Assembly: GCA_903927025.1 (NCBI GenBank)
Contig: CAIYLG010000058.1
Location: forward strand, 1 to 57,312
Length of the DNA: 57,312 bases
Reading direction: 5' to 3'
Source of the DNA: an uncultured Armatimonadota bacterium
GTDB taxonomy: Bacteria > Armatimonadota > Fimbriimonadia > Fimbriimonadales > Fimbriimonadaceae
Below, piece after piece: positions 40,814-49,410 of the stretch. Both the position numbers and the translations under genes were made by a program. The notes under the pieces were generated by a model. That model searched no databases. It was not told the DNA's origin and saw only the letters and a program-made list of their open reading frames with translations. Numbering within the stretch: the first letter of the stretch is position 1; each line of letters starts with the position of its first letter.

Positions 40814-43534
40814 ATGAAGGTTCGAGATCTGCGCGAGAAGTATCTGCGGTTCTTTGAGTCCAAGGGGCATTTGAGGTTCCCGGGCGGCTCTTTGATTCCG
40901 TACGACGTTACGGGGCGACTGGATGAGTCGCTGCTGTTCAACGGCGCCGGCATGATTCAGTTCAAGCCGTACTTCCGTGGTATTGCCCAGCCTGAAAACA
41001 AGCGCCTGGTCACGGCTCAGAAATGCGTGCGAACGGGGGACATCGAGGAGGTTGGAGACGACACTCATCTCACCTTCTTTGAGATGATGGGCAACTTCTC
41101 GTTTGGAGACTATTTCAAGGGTCAGGCGATCGCTCTCTCCTGGGAGTTCCTTACCGCCCCTGAGTGGCTCGGGCTTGATCCCAAAAGGCTCTCGTTCAGC
41201 ATCTTTGAAATCGACGACGATGCGTACGGCGAGTGGTCCAAGTGGATGGTTCCTGCGGGAATCGATCCTGCGACGCGCATTGTCCGACTCGGAGAGGAAT
41301 CCAACTACTGGCCGGCAGGTGCGTACACATACGGACCTCCCGGTCCCTGCGGGCCCAACTCGGAGATGTTCTACTGGGTCGGCTCAGAGGCACCGCCTGC
41401 AGGCCCCTACTCAAAGGAAGATTGGCAGCGAGACGAGGCGGCTGGCAAGTGGGTCGAGTTCTGGAACGACGTCTTTATCACCTACGACTGGCAAGGGCAT
41501 CTTCAGGACCCCGCCAACCCGAAGCTGGGCTACGTCAAGGACGGGATGCCGGAACTTCCGTTCCGGTCGATCGATACCGGCCTTGGGCTGGAGCGTGCCG
41601 CATTGGTCCTTGGTGGCCTGAAATCTGTCTATGACACCGACGTGTTTGCCCCGATCCTGACTGCAGTGGATGGCATTGCCGCAAGCGATAGGGTCAACAC
41701 GGACGAGGGGATCTCGGCTCGGCGCGTGATTGCCGACCACATTCGGACCTCCGTTTTCTGCATTGCAGACGGCATCCTTCCTGGGACAACCGGGCGGGGG
41801 TACGTGGTGCGCCGCCTGATTCGGCGAGCCATCCTCAAAGGTCAGCGCGTGCTGGGGATCGAGCGGCCGTTCTTCCATGAAGTGTTCGATGGACTCGCCG
41901 AGAGCATGGGCGACTTCTATACCGAGCTGATTGAAAATCGCGAGACGATCGTCGAGACGCTTAAAGGCGAAGAGAATCTCTTCCGGCGGACTCTGGCACA
42001 GGGCACCCAGCTGCTGCAATCGGAACTCGACGCGCTAGTCGCAAGCGGAAAGGGCAAGACGTTGCCTGGGGACGTCGCCTTCAAGCTGTATGACACGTTT
42101 GGTTTCCCGCTTGAGATCACCCAAGAGATCGCGAGTGAGCAGGGGATCGGGATCGATATCGACGGTTACGAGCTGGCCCTCAAGGAGGCTCAGGAGAGGT
42201 CCCGAGGATCGCAGGACCGCGAATCGGTCTACGGTGGTGTCGTGGGTGGAGACGAAGTGGCCACCGAAGACGCGCCCGCTACCAGCGAGTTCTTGGGCTA
42301 CCAAAAGCTGACTTCTGAATCGCGCATTGTACGTGTCAAGCCACTGGGCGGCAACCGGTTCCGCATTGCCTTAGACGAAACGCCTTTCTATGCAGAATCC
42401 GGCGGTCAGACAGGCGACACGGGAACTCTTGCGAGTGGCGAAATCACTCTGAATGTGACCAACACCACCAAGAATTCGGGCATCTTCTGGCACGAGGTGC
42501 ACACAGAGGTCGCCCCGGACGCCCTCCTGGGTCTTGCCGTGCAGGCAAAAGTCTCCAGTGAGCGAAGGGCCAAGATCCTTCGCAACCACACTGCGACCCA
42601 CCTTCTTCAAGCGGCGCTTCGAAAGGTATTGGGCAACCACGTGACCCAGGCAGGTTCCTACGTAGGTCCAGACAACCTCCGCTTTGACTTTACAAACCCA
42701 TCGGGCATGACCGAGGCGCAAAAGGCTGAGGTCGAGCGAATTGTCAACCAGCAGGCGCTCGCGAATACAGATGTCACCACGTATGTGGACCTCCCCATCG
42801 CTGAGGCGAAGGCAAAGGGGGCGATGGCGCTGTTTGGCGAGAAGTACGGCAACAAAGTTCGTATGGTTGAGATCGGTGACTTCAGCCGAGAGTTGTGTGG
42901 AGGCACTCACGTTCGCACGACCGGTGAAGTTGGGCTGTTCAAGATCGTCAGCGAAAGCAGCGCGGCAAGCGGCGTACGACGAATCGAAGCACTGACGGGT
43001 GAGGCCGCCTACCAATGGGTTCTGGATGAGTCAGCGAGGATGAAACAGGCGGCAGAGCTCCTCAAGTCCAGCCCCAAGGATCTGATCAGCGCAGTTGAGA
43101 AGATCGTGGAGCAGGCCAAAGATGAGCGACGCAAGCGCGAAAAGGCTGAAATGGCGTCCCTAACCGGAACGGCATCAAGTGGAGCTACCGAGACCCAGGT
43201 GATCAAAGGGATCTCCCTGTGGATCAAGAACTTTGGCGATGTGGATCAGAAAACGGCTGCAACCGCGCTGGACAACACTGCGGCGGGCAAATCCGATTTC
43301 GTGGGAATCGTCGCGGTGGTCGCGGGGGATAAAGTCACCTTCATCGCAAAGGCCGGATCCGATGCCGTTAGCCGAGGAGCCCATGCCGGCAACCTGGTAA
43401 AGGAGATCGCAAAGATCGCTGGCGGAGGCGGAGGCGGACGACCGGATTTTGCGACCGCAGGTGGCAAAGTTGCCGGCAAAACCGACGAGGCGCTTGGGAT
43501 TTCTGCAGGTCTATTGGAATCGATGCTTAATTGA
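40814..43534 (+). CDS. alaS: Alanyl-tRNA synthetase
   Basis: 906 residues, full length. ATG 40814 gives MKVRDLREKYLRFFESKGHLRFPGGSLIPYD, the family N-terminus, with AGGG six bases upstream. Class II catalytic motifs (FFEMMGNFSFGDYFK, DTGLGLERAALVL, STTGRGYVVRRLIRRAI-like) come first. The editing domain follows with RNHTATHLLQAALR near residue 590 and the CGGTH zinc/editing motif near 695, then a coiled-coil linker (VEKIVEQAKDERRKREKAEMA), and the C-Ala domain with GGGGGGRPDFATAGG. All parts are present. The gene ends in a clear terminator. Confidence 0.97.
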   Translation: MKVRDLREKYLRFFESKGHLRFPGGSLIPYDVTGRLDESLLFNGAGMIQFKPYFRGIAQPENKRLVTAQKCVRTGDIEEVGDDTHLTFFEMMGNFSFGDYFKGQAIALSWEFLTAPEWLGLDPKRLSFSIFEIDDDAYGEWSKWMVPAGIDPATRIVRLGEESNYWPAGAYTYGPPGPCGPNSEMFYWVGSEAPPAGPYSKEDWQRDEAAGKWVEFWNDVFITYDWQGHLQDPANPKLGYVKDGMPELPFRSIDTGLGLERAALVLGGLKSVYDTDVFAPILTAVDGIAASDRVNTDEGISARRVIADHIRTSVFCIADGILPGTTGRGYVVRRLIRRAILKGQRVLGIERPFFHEVFDGLAESMGDFYTELIENRETIVETLKGEENLFRRTLAQGTQLLQSELDALVASGKGKTLPGDVAFKLYDTFGFPLEITQEIASEQGIGIDIDGYELALKEAQERSRGSQDRESVYGGVVGGDEVATEDAPATSEFLGYQKLTSESRIVRVKPLGGNRFRIALDETPFYAESGGQTGDTGTLASGEITLNVTNTTKNSGIFWHEVHTEVAPDALLGLAVQAKVSSERRAKILRNHTATHLLQAALRKVLGNHVTQAGSYVGPDNLRFDFTNPSGMTEAQKAEVERIVNQQALANTDVTTYVDLPIAEAKAKGAMALFGEKYGNKVRMVEIGDFSRELCGGTHVRTTGEVGLFKIVSESSAASGVRRIEALTGEAAYQWVLDESARMKQAAELLKSSPKDLISAVEKIVEQAKDERRKREKAEMASLTGTASSGATETQVIKGISLWIKNFGDVDQKTAATALDNTAAGKSDFVGIVAVVAGDKVTFIAKAGSDAVSRGAHAGNLVKEIAKIAGGGGGGRPDFATAGGKVAGKTDEALGISAGLLESMLN

Positions 43535-43538
43535 ATAT

Positions 43539-43561
43539 TCAGGGCGAAATGATCGCCCTGA
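43539..43561 (+). terminator. Terminator hairpin after alaS
   Basis: TCAGGGCGA-aatga-TCGCCCTGA, a perfect 9-bp stem four bases past the alaS stop, followed by GCACATTTT. Confidence 0.65.
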
Positions 43562-43578
43562 GCACATTTTAGGTTCAA

Positions 43579-43607
43579 AAATAGTTGACTAATTCTATCA
43601 GCTATTT
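43579..43607. promoter_or_regulatory. AT-rich inverted repeat upstream of the metB-like gene
   Basis: AAATAGTTGA-ctaattcta-TCAGCTATTT, nine Watson-Crick pairs plus one G-T. It could be a secondary terminator or a protein-binding palindrome. It lies about 140 bases before the metB-like start, and a second small stem CCGCC/GGCGG lies closer at about 43706-43720. Confidence 0.3.
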
Positions 43608-43732
43608 ATCAAAAAATCATTCCTTTTGACGATTCCGGGCCGAATCGCTGGTGTGAAGGCACAATGCTGCATTCGCGCAAATAATATTAGTCCCGACCCA
43701 TAACCGCCCCCGATGAGGCGGCTATGCAGGTG

Positions 43733-43738
43733 TATAGT
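43733..43738 (+). promoter_or_regulatory. -10-like TATAGT, 6 nt before the metB-like start
   Basis: TATAGT-CTGCGC-ATG at 43745 with no ribosome site. One of the clearest examples of the leaderless pattern, and the reason for choosing 43745 over an earlier in-frame ATG at 43724. Confidence 0.45.
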
Positions 43739-43744
43739 CTGCGC

Positions 43745-44893
43745 ATGCGCTTCGCCACCAAGGCCCTTCGAGTCGGGCAGGAACTGGATCCTCAGTATCG
43801 CTCCGTGATCCCGCCGCTGTACCAGTCGGCCACGTTCGGTTGGGAGGACTTGGACCATATCCCCAAGTTCGACTACACCCGTTGCGGCAACCCAAATCGG
43901 CACATGCTTGAAGAAGTCATCGCCTCATTGGAAAATGGAAAGCACTGCGTGCTGTTTGCCAGCGGCATGGCTGCGATCGTGGCGTCTCTGTCTCTGCTGC
44001 AGCACGGCGACCACGTCCTGATTGCGAGCGACATTTACGGCGGCACGTTCCGAGTTGGAGAGAAGCTGCTTCCCCGACAGGGCATCCAGGTTGGCGAATT
44101 TGATGCTCACCGACCGTGTTCTATCACTGAGGCCGTTCAGCCGAATACCAAGATTGTTCTGTTTGAGACGCCGACAAACCCCAACCTAAAGGTGTCGGAC
44201 ATCGCGGCGGTTGTTAAAGTTGCCAAAGAGCACGGACTCATCGTGATCTTCGACAACACATTCGCCTCGCCTGCGCTCCAGAATCCTCTGGATTTAGGCT
44301 GTGACATCGTTGTTCACAGCACCACGAAGTACATCAGCGGCCACTCAGACGTCATTGGCGGCGCGATCATCACGAACGATGACGAGATTCATACGGCCAT
44401 CTACGACTGGAACAAAGCGGTTGGCGCGGTGCCCAGCCCCTTCGATTGTTGGCTCACCCTTCGCGGCGTCAAGACGCTTGGCTGTCGAATGAAAACGCAC
44501 TGTACCAACGCGCAGGCGGTCGCTGAGTTCCTCGCCGATCACCCGCGCGTCAAGCACGTCCACTATCCTGGCCTCGCCACCCACCCAGACCACGCTGTAG
44601 CCCGCAAGCAGATGACGGCATTCGGTGGAATGCTGGCCTTTGACGTAGATGGAACCACCGCGCAGGCGCGAAAGGTCTGTGAAAGCACCGGTGTTTTCCT
44701 TCTTGCTGAATCGCTCGGAGGCGTTGAAAGCCTCATTGCCTACCCACCGCTGATGTCCCACGCCACCATGACCGAGGAGCAGCGCGTCGCCAAAGGTATT
44801 CCGCCCACTCTCCTGCGTCTCAGCATTGGCGTTGAGGATGTCGAAGATCTGATCGAGGATCTCGACACAGCGCTGAAGCTCGGATTCGCATAG
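43745..44893 (+). CDS. Cystathionine gamma-synthase / beta-lyase family PLP enzyme
   Basis: 382 residues of the Cys/Met metabolism PLP family. YTRCGNPNRHMLEEVIASLENG, FASGMAAIVASLSLL and DIYGGTFR form the cofactor and substrate pocket; the Schiff-base lysine is in HSTTKYISGHSDVIGGAI; ESLGGVESLIAYPPLMSHA and LLRLSIGVEDVEDLIEDL close the fold. It acts in methionine/cysteine synthesis or transsulfuration. The exact reaction (gamma-synthase, beta- or gamma-lyase) cannot be told from sequence alone, so I give no symbol. ATG 43745 is chosen for the TATAGT box six bases upstream. A strong hairpin follows the gene. Confidence 0.92.
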   Translation: MRFATKALRVGQELDPQYRSVIPPLYQSATFGWEDLDHIPKFDYTRCGNPNRHMLEEVIASLENGKHCVLFASGMAAIVASLSLLQHGDHVLIASDIYGGTFRVGEKLLPRQGIQVGEFDAHRPCSITEAVQPNTKIVLFETPTNPNLKVSDIAAVVKVAKEHGLIVIFDNTFASPALQNPLDLGCDIVVHSTTKYISGHSDVIGGAIITNDDEIHTAIYDWNKAVGAVPSPFDCWLTLRGVKTLGCRMKTHCTNAQAVAEFLADHPRVKHVHYPGLATHPDHAVARKQMTAFGGMLAFDVDGTTAQARKVCESTGVFLLAESLGGVESLIAYPPLMSHATMTEEQRVAKGIPPTLLRLSIGVEDVEDLIEDLDTALKLGFA

Positions 44894-44897
44894 GTTC

Positions 44898-44932
44898 CTG
44901 ATTGGGCTTAGTTTGAAACCAAGCCCAATCAG
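44898..44932 (+). terminator. Terminator-like hairpin after the metB-like gene
   Basis: CTGATTGGGCTT-agtttgaaacc-AAGCCCAATCAG, a perfect 12-bp stem starting five bases after the stop. No T-run follows (TTGAAGC), so it may terminate weakly or protect the 3' end. Confidence 0.6.
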
Positions 44933-44980
44933 TTGAAGCAAATCCCTCGTAGAATGGGCTGAGGCGCTGGGCGCCTCACC

Positions 44981-44986
44981 TAATCT
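44981..44986 (+). promoter_or_regulatory. -10-like TAATCT, 5 nt before the hydrolase start
   Basis: TAATCT-GCCCT-ATG at 44992 without a ribosome site; fits the leaderless pattern. Confidence 0.4.
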
Positions 44987-44991
44987 GCCCT

Positions 44992-45879
44992 ATGCTTTCG
45001 AATACAAAGGTCGAGGCGCTCCGAACCCAGTGGCTGAACACTGTGGAGTTTCCGTTCACACCTCAACCTTTTGATGCTGAGGGCGGAAGGATGCACTACT
45101 ACGATGAGGGATCGGGGCGTCCTGTGCTGTTTCTGCACGGATGCCCGACGTGGTCGTTTTACTATCGAAAGCTAATCCCCAGTCTTTCAAAATCTCACCG
45201 ATGCATCGCGGTGGATCATCTGGGTCTCGGACTGTCCGACAAGCCCAAGCGAGCGGATTATCACCCAAGCGCTCACGCAAAGAGGCTGGAAGCCCTGGTA
45301 GAGAAGTTGGACCTAAAGGACATCACCTTGGTTGCTCACGACTTTGGCGGCTCAATTGGGCTTGAATGGGCCGCAAAGAATCGAGCCAGAGTGCGGGATA
45401 TGGTGCTGATGAATACCTGGTGCTGGTCTCTTCGCCAGAACCCAGTGATTCGATTTGTGAGCCACGCCGCTTCTAGCAAGATGAACCAATACTGGCTGAG
45501 GCTGATCAACCCATCTCCCAAGTTTTACGTTCCGGTGCTGTTTGCAGACCGACATCGACTGTCGCCATGGATACAGGACCAGTACCTGCATGCCTTCAAC
45601 AATCAGTTCGAAACCTACTGTCCTGAGGCCCTAGCGAGAGCCATGGCCTCTCGGGATGGGTGGTTCGACTCCGTTGCCGCTGAAGTACAGCACCTTCAAG
45701 ACAAGCCATGCCTGTTGCTGTGGGGAGACGCCGACATGACCTACGGAAAGGATGCGCTGGCCAGGATGCACAGACTGCTTCCCAACGCAGCCGTTCACAA
45801 ACTGGCAGGTGTTGGAAATTACGTCGCGGAAGAAGTGCCTGAGGAAGCGGTGCGGCACATTTCTGCGTTCATCACCTAA
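44992..45879 (+). CDS. Haloalkane-dehalogenase-like alpha/beta hydrolase lacking the catalytic His
   Basis: 295 residues. The fold markers match haloalkane dehalogenases: FLHGCPTWSFYYRKLIP (HGxPTWSF), DHLGLGLSDKP, VAHDFGGSIGLEWA with nucleophile Asp 117, and LLLWGDADMTYG. Two key residues differ. The halide-binding Trp after the nucleophile is Phe 118, and the catalytic base His, normally in GHFVQEEAPE-type sequence, is Asn 276 (GVGNYVAEEVPEE). Without the His the alkyl-enzyme ester should not be hydrolysed, so dehalogenase activity is unlikely. It may be a pseudoenzyme or a different catalyst. It converges with coaBC, stops overlapping by four bases. Confidence 0.85.
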   Translation: MLSNTKVEALRTQWLNTVEFPFTPQPFDAEGGRMHYYDEGSGRPVLFLHGCPTWSFYYRKLIPSLSKSHRCIAVDHLGLGLSDKPKRADYHPSAHAKRLEALVEKLDLKDITLVAHDFGGSIGLEWAAKNRARVRDMVLMNTWCWSLRQNPVIRFVSHAASSKMNQYWLRLINPSPKFYVPVLFADRHRLSPWIQDQYLHAFNNQFETYCPEALARAMASRDGWFDSVAAEVQHLQDKPCLLLWGDADMTYGKDALARMHRLLPNAAVHKLAGVGNYVAEEVPEEAVRHISAFIT

Positions 45880-47060
45880 TCGGCGGTGAGAGGCACGAGT
45901 CGCTCGAAAAGCCAGAGCGCGCAGGACAGCTTGCTTTGCACGCCACTGGAGATAGGCTCTCCCACCTTGGTGACGAGGATGAGTTCATTCTGGTCGGAGT
46001 CAAAGCCGATCGCCGTATTCCCCACATCATTTGCCACGATCGCGACAAGTCCCTTGCGCACGAGTTTGGCCCGCGCCACTTCAAGTTCCGGATTTGGCTC
46101 CGCGGCAAATCCGATCACCGCGGCAGCAGGAAACGCCTCGCTAAGGGAAGCAATCACGTCCGGGTTCGGAACCAGTTCCAAAGATATCGGCTCACTCGAA
46201 CGCCTCAGCTTTCCAGCAACGTGAGATGCAGGCCGATAATCCGCTACAGCAGCCGCGCCGATGATGATGTCTGCGTCCTTTCCCAAGAGCAGGCAGGCCT
46301 CCAGCATCTGATCAGCGGTCTGCACTCGTGTCACTTCTGCCTGCAACGGGTAGGACACCTTCACGGGTCCAGAGACGACCGTCACCCTTGCGCCTAAGAT
46401 TTGTGCGGCTCGGGCCAATGCTGCGCCCATTTTCCCGCTTGAGCGGTTGCTGAGGTACCGCACATCATCGATCGGCTCCTGTGTGGGTCCGCTGGTGATG
46501 AGAATGTGCTTGCCGGCGAGAATTTTGCCCCGCTCCACGACGCCGAGGACAGCGGTGGCAATTTCTGCGTTAGAGGCCAACTTCCCTTGGCCATGTTCCC
46601 CGCAGGCGACGTCTCCTTCGGAGGGCTGAACGATCATTGCGGCGCGTGACGCAAGCGTTTCCATTGACCGCCGAACCTGGTCGCTCGCGTACATTTGGGG
46701 ATTCATCGCAGGGGCAACCACCAATGGGCAAGTTGCGGCAAGCGCTATGGTCGTCAGCATGTCATCGGCAAGGCCCTGAGCCAGCCGATTGATGGTGTTT
46801 GCGGTAGCGGGTGCCACGACGATGACGTCCGCCTGACGGGCCCAATCGATGTGCGCCATCCGACCCGTTTGGGGTTCTTCAAATGTGTCGGTCAGGCAGG
46901 GCTGGCCGGTGAGGGTCTCAAACAGAACTGGCGTGACAAATTTCTGGGCAGCATCCGTGAGGCAGACCCTGACGGTGAAGCCGGCCCGCATCAGGTCGCG
47001 GGCAAGGTCCGCGGCACGATAAGCGGCGATGGAACCAGACACGCCAAGAACCGCAATCAT
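45876..47060 (-). CDS. coaBC: Phosphopantothenoylcysteine decarboxylase / phosphopantothenate-cysteine ligase
   Basis: Two consecutive steps of coenzyme A synthesis. 394 residues. The N-terminal flavoprotein CoaC half has VLGVSGSIAAYRAADLARDL, the active-site His in MAHIDWARQADVIVVAPATANTINRLAQGLADDMLTT, VVAPAMNPQMY and the Cys flap GDVACGEHGQG. The CoaB half has LITSGPTQEPIDDVRYLSNRSSGKMGAALARAA and ADYRPASHVAGKLRR, and a final LVKKGLVAIVANDV-like NDV motif. Its start overlaps the gmk stop (ATGA). The order gmk-coaBC is common, usually with rpoZ between; rpoZ is absent. Confidence 0.96.
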   Translation of the reverse strand: MIAVLGVSGSIAAYRAADLARDLMRAGFTVRVCLTDAAQKFVTPVLFETLTGQPCLTDTFEEPQTGRMAHIDWARQADVIVVAPATANTINRLAQGLADDMLTTIALAATCPLVVAPAMNPQMYASDQVRRSMETLASRAAMIVQPSEGDVACGEHGQGKLASNAEIATAVLGVVERGKILAGKHILITSGPTQEPIDDVRYLSNRSSGKMGAALARAAQILGARVTVVSGPVKVSYPLQAEVTRVQTADQMLEACLLLGKDADIIIGAAAVADYRPASHVAGKLRRSSEPISLELVPNPDVIASLSEAFPAAAVIGFAAEPNPELEVARAKLVRKGLVAIVANDVGNTAIGFDSDQNELILVTKVGEPISSGVQSKLSCALWLFERLVPLTAD

Positions 47061-47602
47061 CCTTCCGTGAGCTCCCTCAATCTGGCAACAACCTCATCCA
47101 CCGTCTCATTGACGATTTTATGCTGATAGTAGCTTGCCTGAGCAATCTCATTCTGGGCCTCCAGGAGTCGCTTTGCAATGACTTCTGGCGGGTCGGTTCG
47201 ACGCCCCTCAATGCGCTGCTTGAGCACTTCATCGCTCGGGGGGAGCAGAAACACAGTGAGTGCCTCTGGGCGCAGCGGCATGACGGCCAGGGCCCCCTGA
47301 ACGTCGATTTTCAAGATTGCGACGCCACCTTCTGAAGCAATTCGATCCGGTTCGGCGGCGGGTGTGGCGTAATAGTTGTCGAAAACTCGCTTGTGCTCTA
47401 GAAACGCGCCATTCTCCGCCATCTCCAGAAACGTCTCTACCGGGACGAAGTTGTAGTCAACCCCGTTGATCTCACCCGACCGAGGTGTTCGAGTTGTATA
47501 GGCGACCACGCGCACAACTTTCGGGTTGGCTGCCCTCCATGCGTCGATAACGGTGTCTTTTCCCACCCCGCTTGGCCCGCTCAGAATGACGATCTTTCCC
47601 AT
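47057..47602 (-). CDS. gmk: Guanylate kinase
   Basis: Phosphorylates GMP to GDP. 181 residues with the P-loop ILSGPSGVGKDTVI, the GMP-binding TTRTPRSGEINGVDYNFV, FLEHKRVFDNYYATP and the lid region LLPPSDEVLKQRIEGRRTDPPEVIAKRLLEAQNEI. It starts five bases after the yvcK stop with AGG adjacent and overlaps coaBC. The P-loop residue Asp replaces the more usual Ser/Thr (GVGKDT against GVGKST), still compatible with the family. Confidence 0.95.
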   Translation of the reverse strand: MGKIVILSGPSGVGKDTVIDAWRAANPKVVRVVAYTTRTPRSGEINGVDYNFVPVETFLEMAENGAFLEHKRVFDNYYATPAAEPDRIASEGGVAILKIDVQGALAVMPLRPEALTVFLLPPSDEVLKQRIEGRRTDPPEVIAKRLLEAQNEIAQASYYQHKIVNETVDEVVARLRELTEG

Positions 47603-47607
47603 CCTGT

Positions 47608-48921
47608 TCAGCGACCCACCAGCGCCATTAGGCGTGCGACCACTTTCATGGGGTCGTGCCGCACAAAGTCTGTATCGCTCATAAAATTGCCCTGAAGGAC
47701 TCGCAGACCAATCGCTCGAATCGTGTCGATGTCTGCTTCTACGAGATGCTGACCCACATCCCGGTAACGACCCAGCAGCGATTCGTTTGGAATACCAGTG
47801 TTGACCATCACGTAGTCAAACACCTTCCGCTCCGTGTTGTTGAAGATGGTCGTCACGTGCTCAGAAGCCGTAAAGGAGTCGCTTTCTCCCGGCTGAGTCA
47901 TCACATTGCAGATGTACACCTTGGGTGCCTTGCTCAGTCGAAGCGCCTCCGCGATTTCTGGCACCAATAGGTTGGGTATCACGCTGGTGTAAACGCTTCC
48001 GGGTCCGATGCAGATGAGCTCTGCTTCCTGAATGGCTTCCACAGCAGCGCGATAGCCAACGCAGTTGGGTGGGTCAAGGTGGATGCGCCGAATCTTGCGT
48101 CCCGCTTGGACAATGGCGGTTTCACCCGAGACTTCGGCACCATCTTCCAAAATGGCCCTAAGTCGAACGTGCTCCAAAGTAGCTGGGACCACCCGGCCGC
48201 GAATGGCCAAAACGTCCGAAGCGATTTCAATCGCCTTTTCAAAGTCGCCTTTCGCCTGGTCGACCAGGGCCGCAATGAGGAGGTTTCCGATGGCATGCCC
48301 GCTGAGGGAGCCGCTGTCGTTCTTGAAACGGTGCTGGAACAGGTCGGTCATCGACTTTTCCGCGTCGGCGAGGGCAACCAGACAGTTCCGGATATCCCCG
48401 GGAGGGATCATTCCCTTGTCTTGAATAAGACGGCCGGAGCTGCCACCATCGTCGGTGACCGTAACAATTGCGGTGATGTTGCTGCTATGGTGCTTGAGGC
48501 CGCGCAGGAGAGTGCTCAGACCTGTGCCGCCGCCCATAGCGACGATTCTGGGCCCCTGAGCAAGCTGTCGTCGACGTACGTAAACGTCGATCTTTCCGGC
48601 GGTCAGCCCTGGGCTCAGCGTCTCGACAATATGGTTGACCACCGCCCTCACGGCACGGAAGGTCATGTAGATTCCTAGGAGCAGGAAGAAGAGTCCTAGA
48701 ATCCACTCGGCGTAGGCGATTCGCTCGCGGGGGATCTGCAGGCGTTCCAGGCCAAGGTGGCTAGCGTCCGCCAGCCAAAGCGAAACTGGTTTTACGAGTG
48801 GCTTGAATCCGAGTCCTAAGCCCAACAGCAGGGAAATAATGCCGAGGACAAAAAGGCCAACCGCCTTTTGGAGGCCAATCGTTGGGGCAAGAAGTCGACG
48901 AAGACGGTATCCCTTAATCAT
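47608..48921 (-). CDS. yvcK: YvcK/CofD-like gluconeogenesis factor with N-terminal membrane anchor
   Basis: 437 residues. Two hydrophobic helices at the N-terminus (AVGLFVLGIISLLLGLGLGF and AEWILGLFFLLLGIYM) precede the CofD-like domain, which has GPRIVAMGGGTGLSTLLRGLKHHSSNITAIVTVTDDGGSSGRL, GMIPPGDIRNCLVALAD, GHAIGNLLIAAL and GPGSVYTSVIPNLLVPEIAEAL. YvcK proteins bind UDP-GlcNAc and are needed for cell-wall homeostasis on gluconeogenic carbon; the membrane-anchored form differs from the soluble Bacillus protein. ATG 48921 overlaps the upstream stop by eight bases. Confidence 0.92.
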   Translation of the reverse strand: MIKGYRLRRLLAPTIGLQKAVGLFVLGIISLLLGLGLGFKPLVKPVSLWLADASHLGLERLQIPRERIAYAEWILGLFFLLLGIYMTFRAVRAVVNHIVETLSPGLTAGKIDVYVRRRQLAQGPRIVAMGGGTGLSTLLRGLKHHSSNITAIVTVTDDGGSSGRLIQDKGMIPPGDIRNCLVALADAEKSMTDLFQHRFKNDSGSLSGHAIGNLLIAALVDQAKGDFEKAIEIASDVLAIRGRVVPATLEHVRLRAILEDGAEVSGETAIVQAGRKIRRIHLDPPNCVGYRAAVEAIQEAELICIGPGSVYTSVIPNLLVPEIAEALRLSKAPKVYICNVMTQPGESDSFTASEHVTTIFNNTERKVFDYVMVNTGIPNESLLGRYRDVGQHLVEADIDTIRAIGLRVLQGNFMSDTDFVRHDPMKVVARLMALVGR

Positions 48922-49309
48922 CCTTGTCGTCCGGCAGGAAGACCCCCAACACCCCATTAATGAAGGAGATCAAAAGGCTGGCGACAAAGGCGGCAAAGAA
49001 TGCCTGCAGACCGGAGTCCGTGATTTTGAAACCAAGCTGAAGGGTTGCCGCAACCCAGAGGACAACCGCGTTGATGATTAGCGAAAAGAGTCCGAGGGTA
49101 ATGCAGCTTAGGGGGATCGTGATGATCTTAAGGATCTTCCCAAGCGTCGCGTTAAGGAAACTGAGAATGGCAACGCCGATGAGAAGCTTGAGTGCTCCAT
49201 CGACTGAATGCACGTCAACCTGGAAGCCAAGTTTGAGCGCATGTGTCACAAGAGACGCGGCGAAAACAGAAATCGCCAATACCAGCCACCGAAGCAACAA
49301 CTTACCCAT
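48914..49309 (-). CDS. Holin-like membrane protein (PF04020, YvlD type)
   Basis: 131 residues with four hydrophobic helices (about residues 5-24, 38-56, 66-90 and 100-122) and the conserved FLNATLGKILKIITIPLSCITLGLFSLIINAVVLWVAA core of the phage_holin_4_2 / YvlD family. Despite the name, these are chromosomal membrane proteins of unknown function, not known to lyse cells. GAGAAGG precedes the ATG. It is the first gene of the operon holin-like, yvcK, gmk, coaBC and is divergent from mutS. Confidence 0.85.
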   Translation of the reverse strand: MGKLLLRWLVLAISVFAASLVTHALKLGFQVDVHSVDGALKLLIGVAILSFLNATLGKILKIITIPLSCITLGLFSLIINAVVLWVAATLQLGFKITDSGLQAFFAAFVASLLISFINGVLGVFLPDDKDD

Positions 49310-49398
49310 GCCTTCTCGTTCGCTCCATTATGATGCACATCGAATCTGTGCCTGTCCTTTCCTAGACGCGAAACAGGCCAAGAAGGCGCTTCGCGTCT

Positions 49399-49404
49399 CA
49401 TACT
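49399..49404 (+). promoter_or_regulatory. -10-like CATACT, 6 nt before the mutS start
   Basis: CATACT-AAACGC-GTG at 49411 and no ribosome site; fits the leaderless pattern. Confidence 0.4.
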
Positions 49405-49410
49405 AAACGC

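Noticed and set aside
48914-49309. Prophage holin
   Set aside because: The family name includes holin, but the gene is in a chromosomal operon with yvcK, gmk and coaBC, and no phage gene is nearby.
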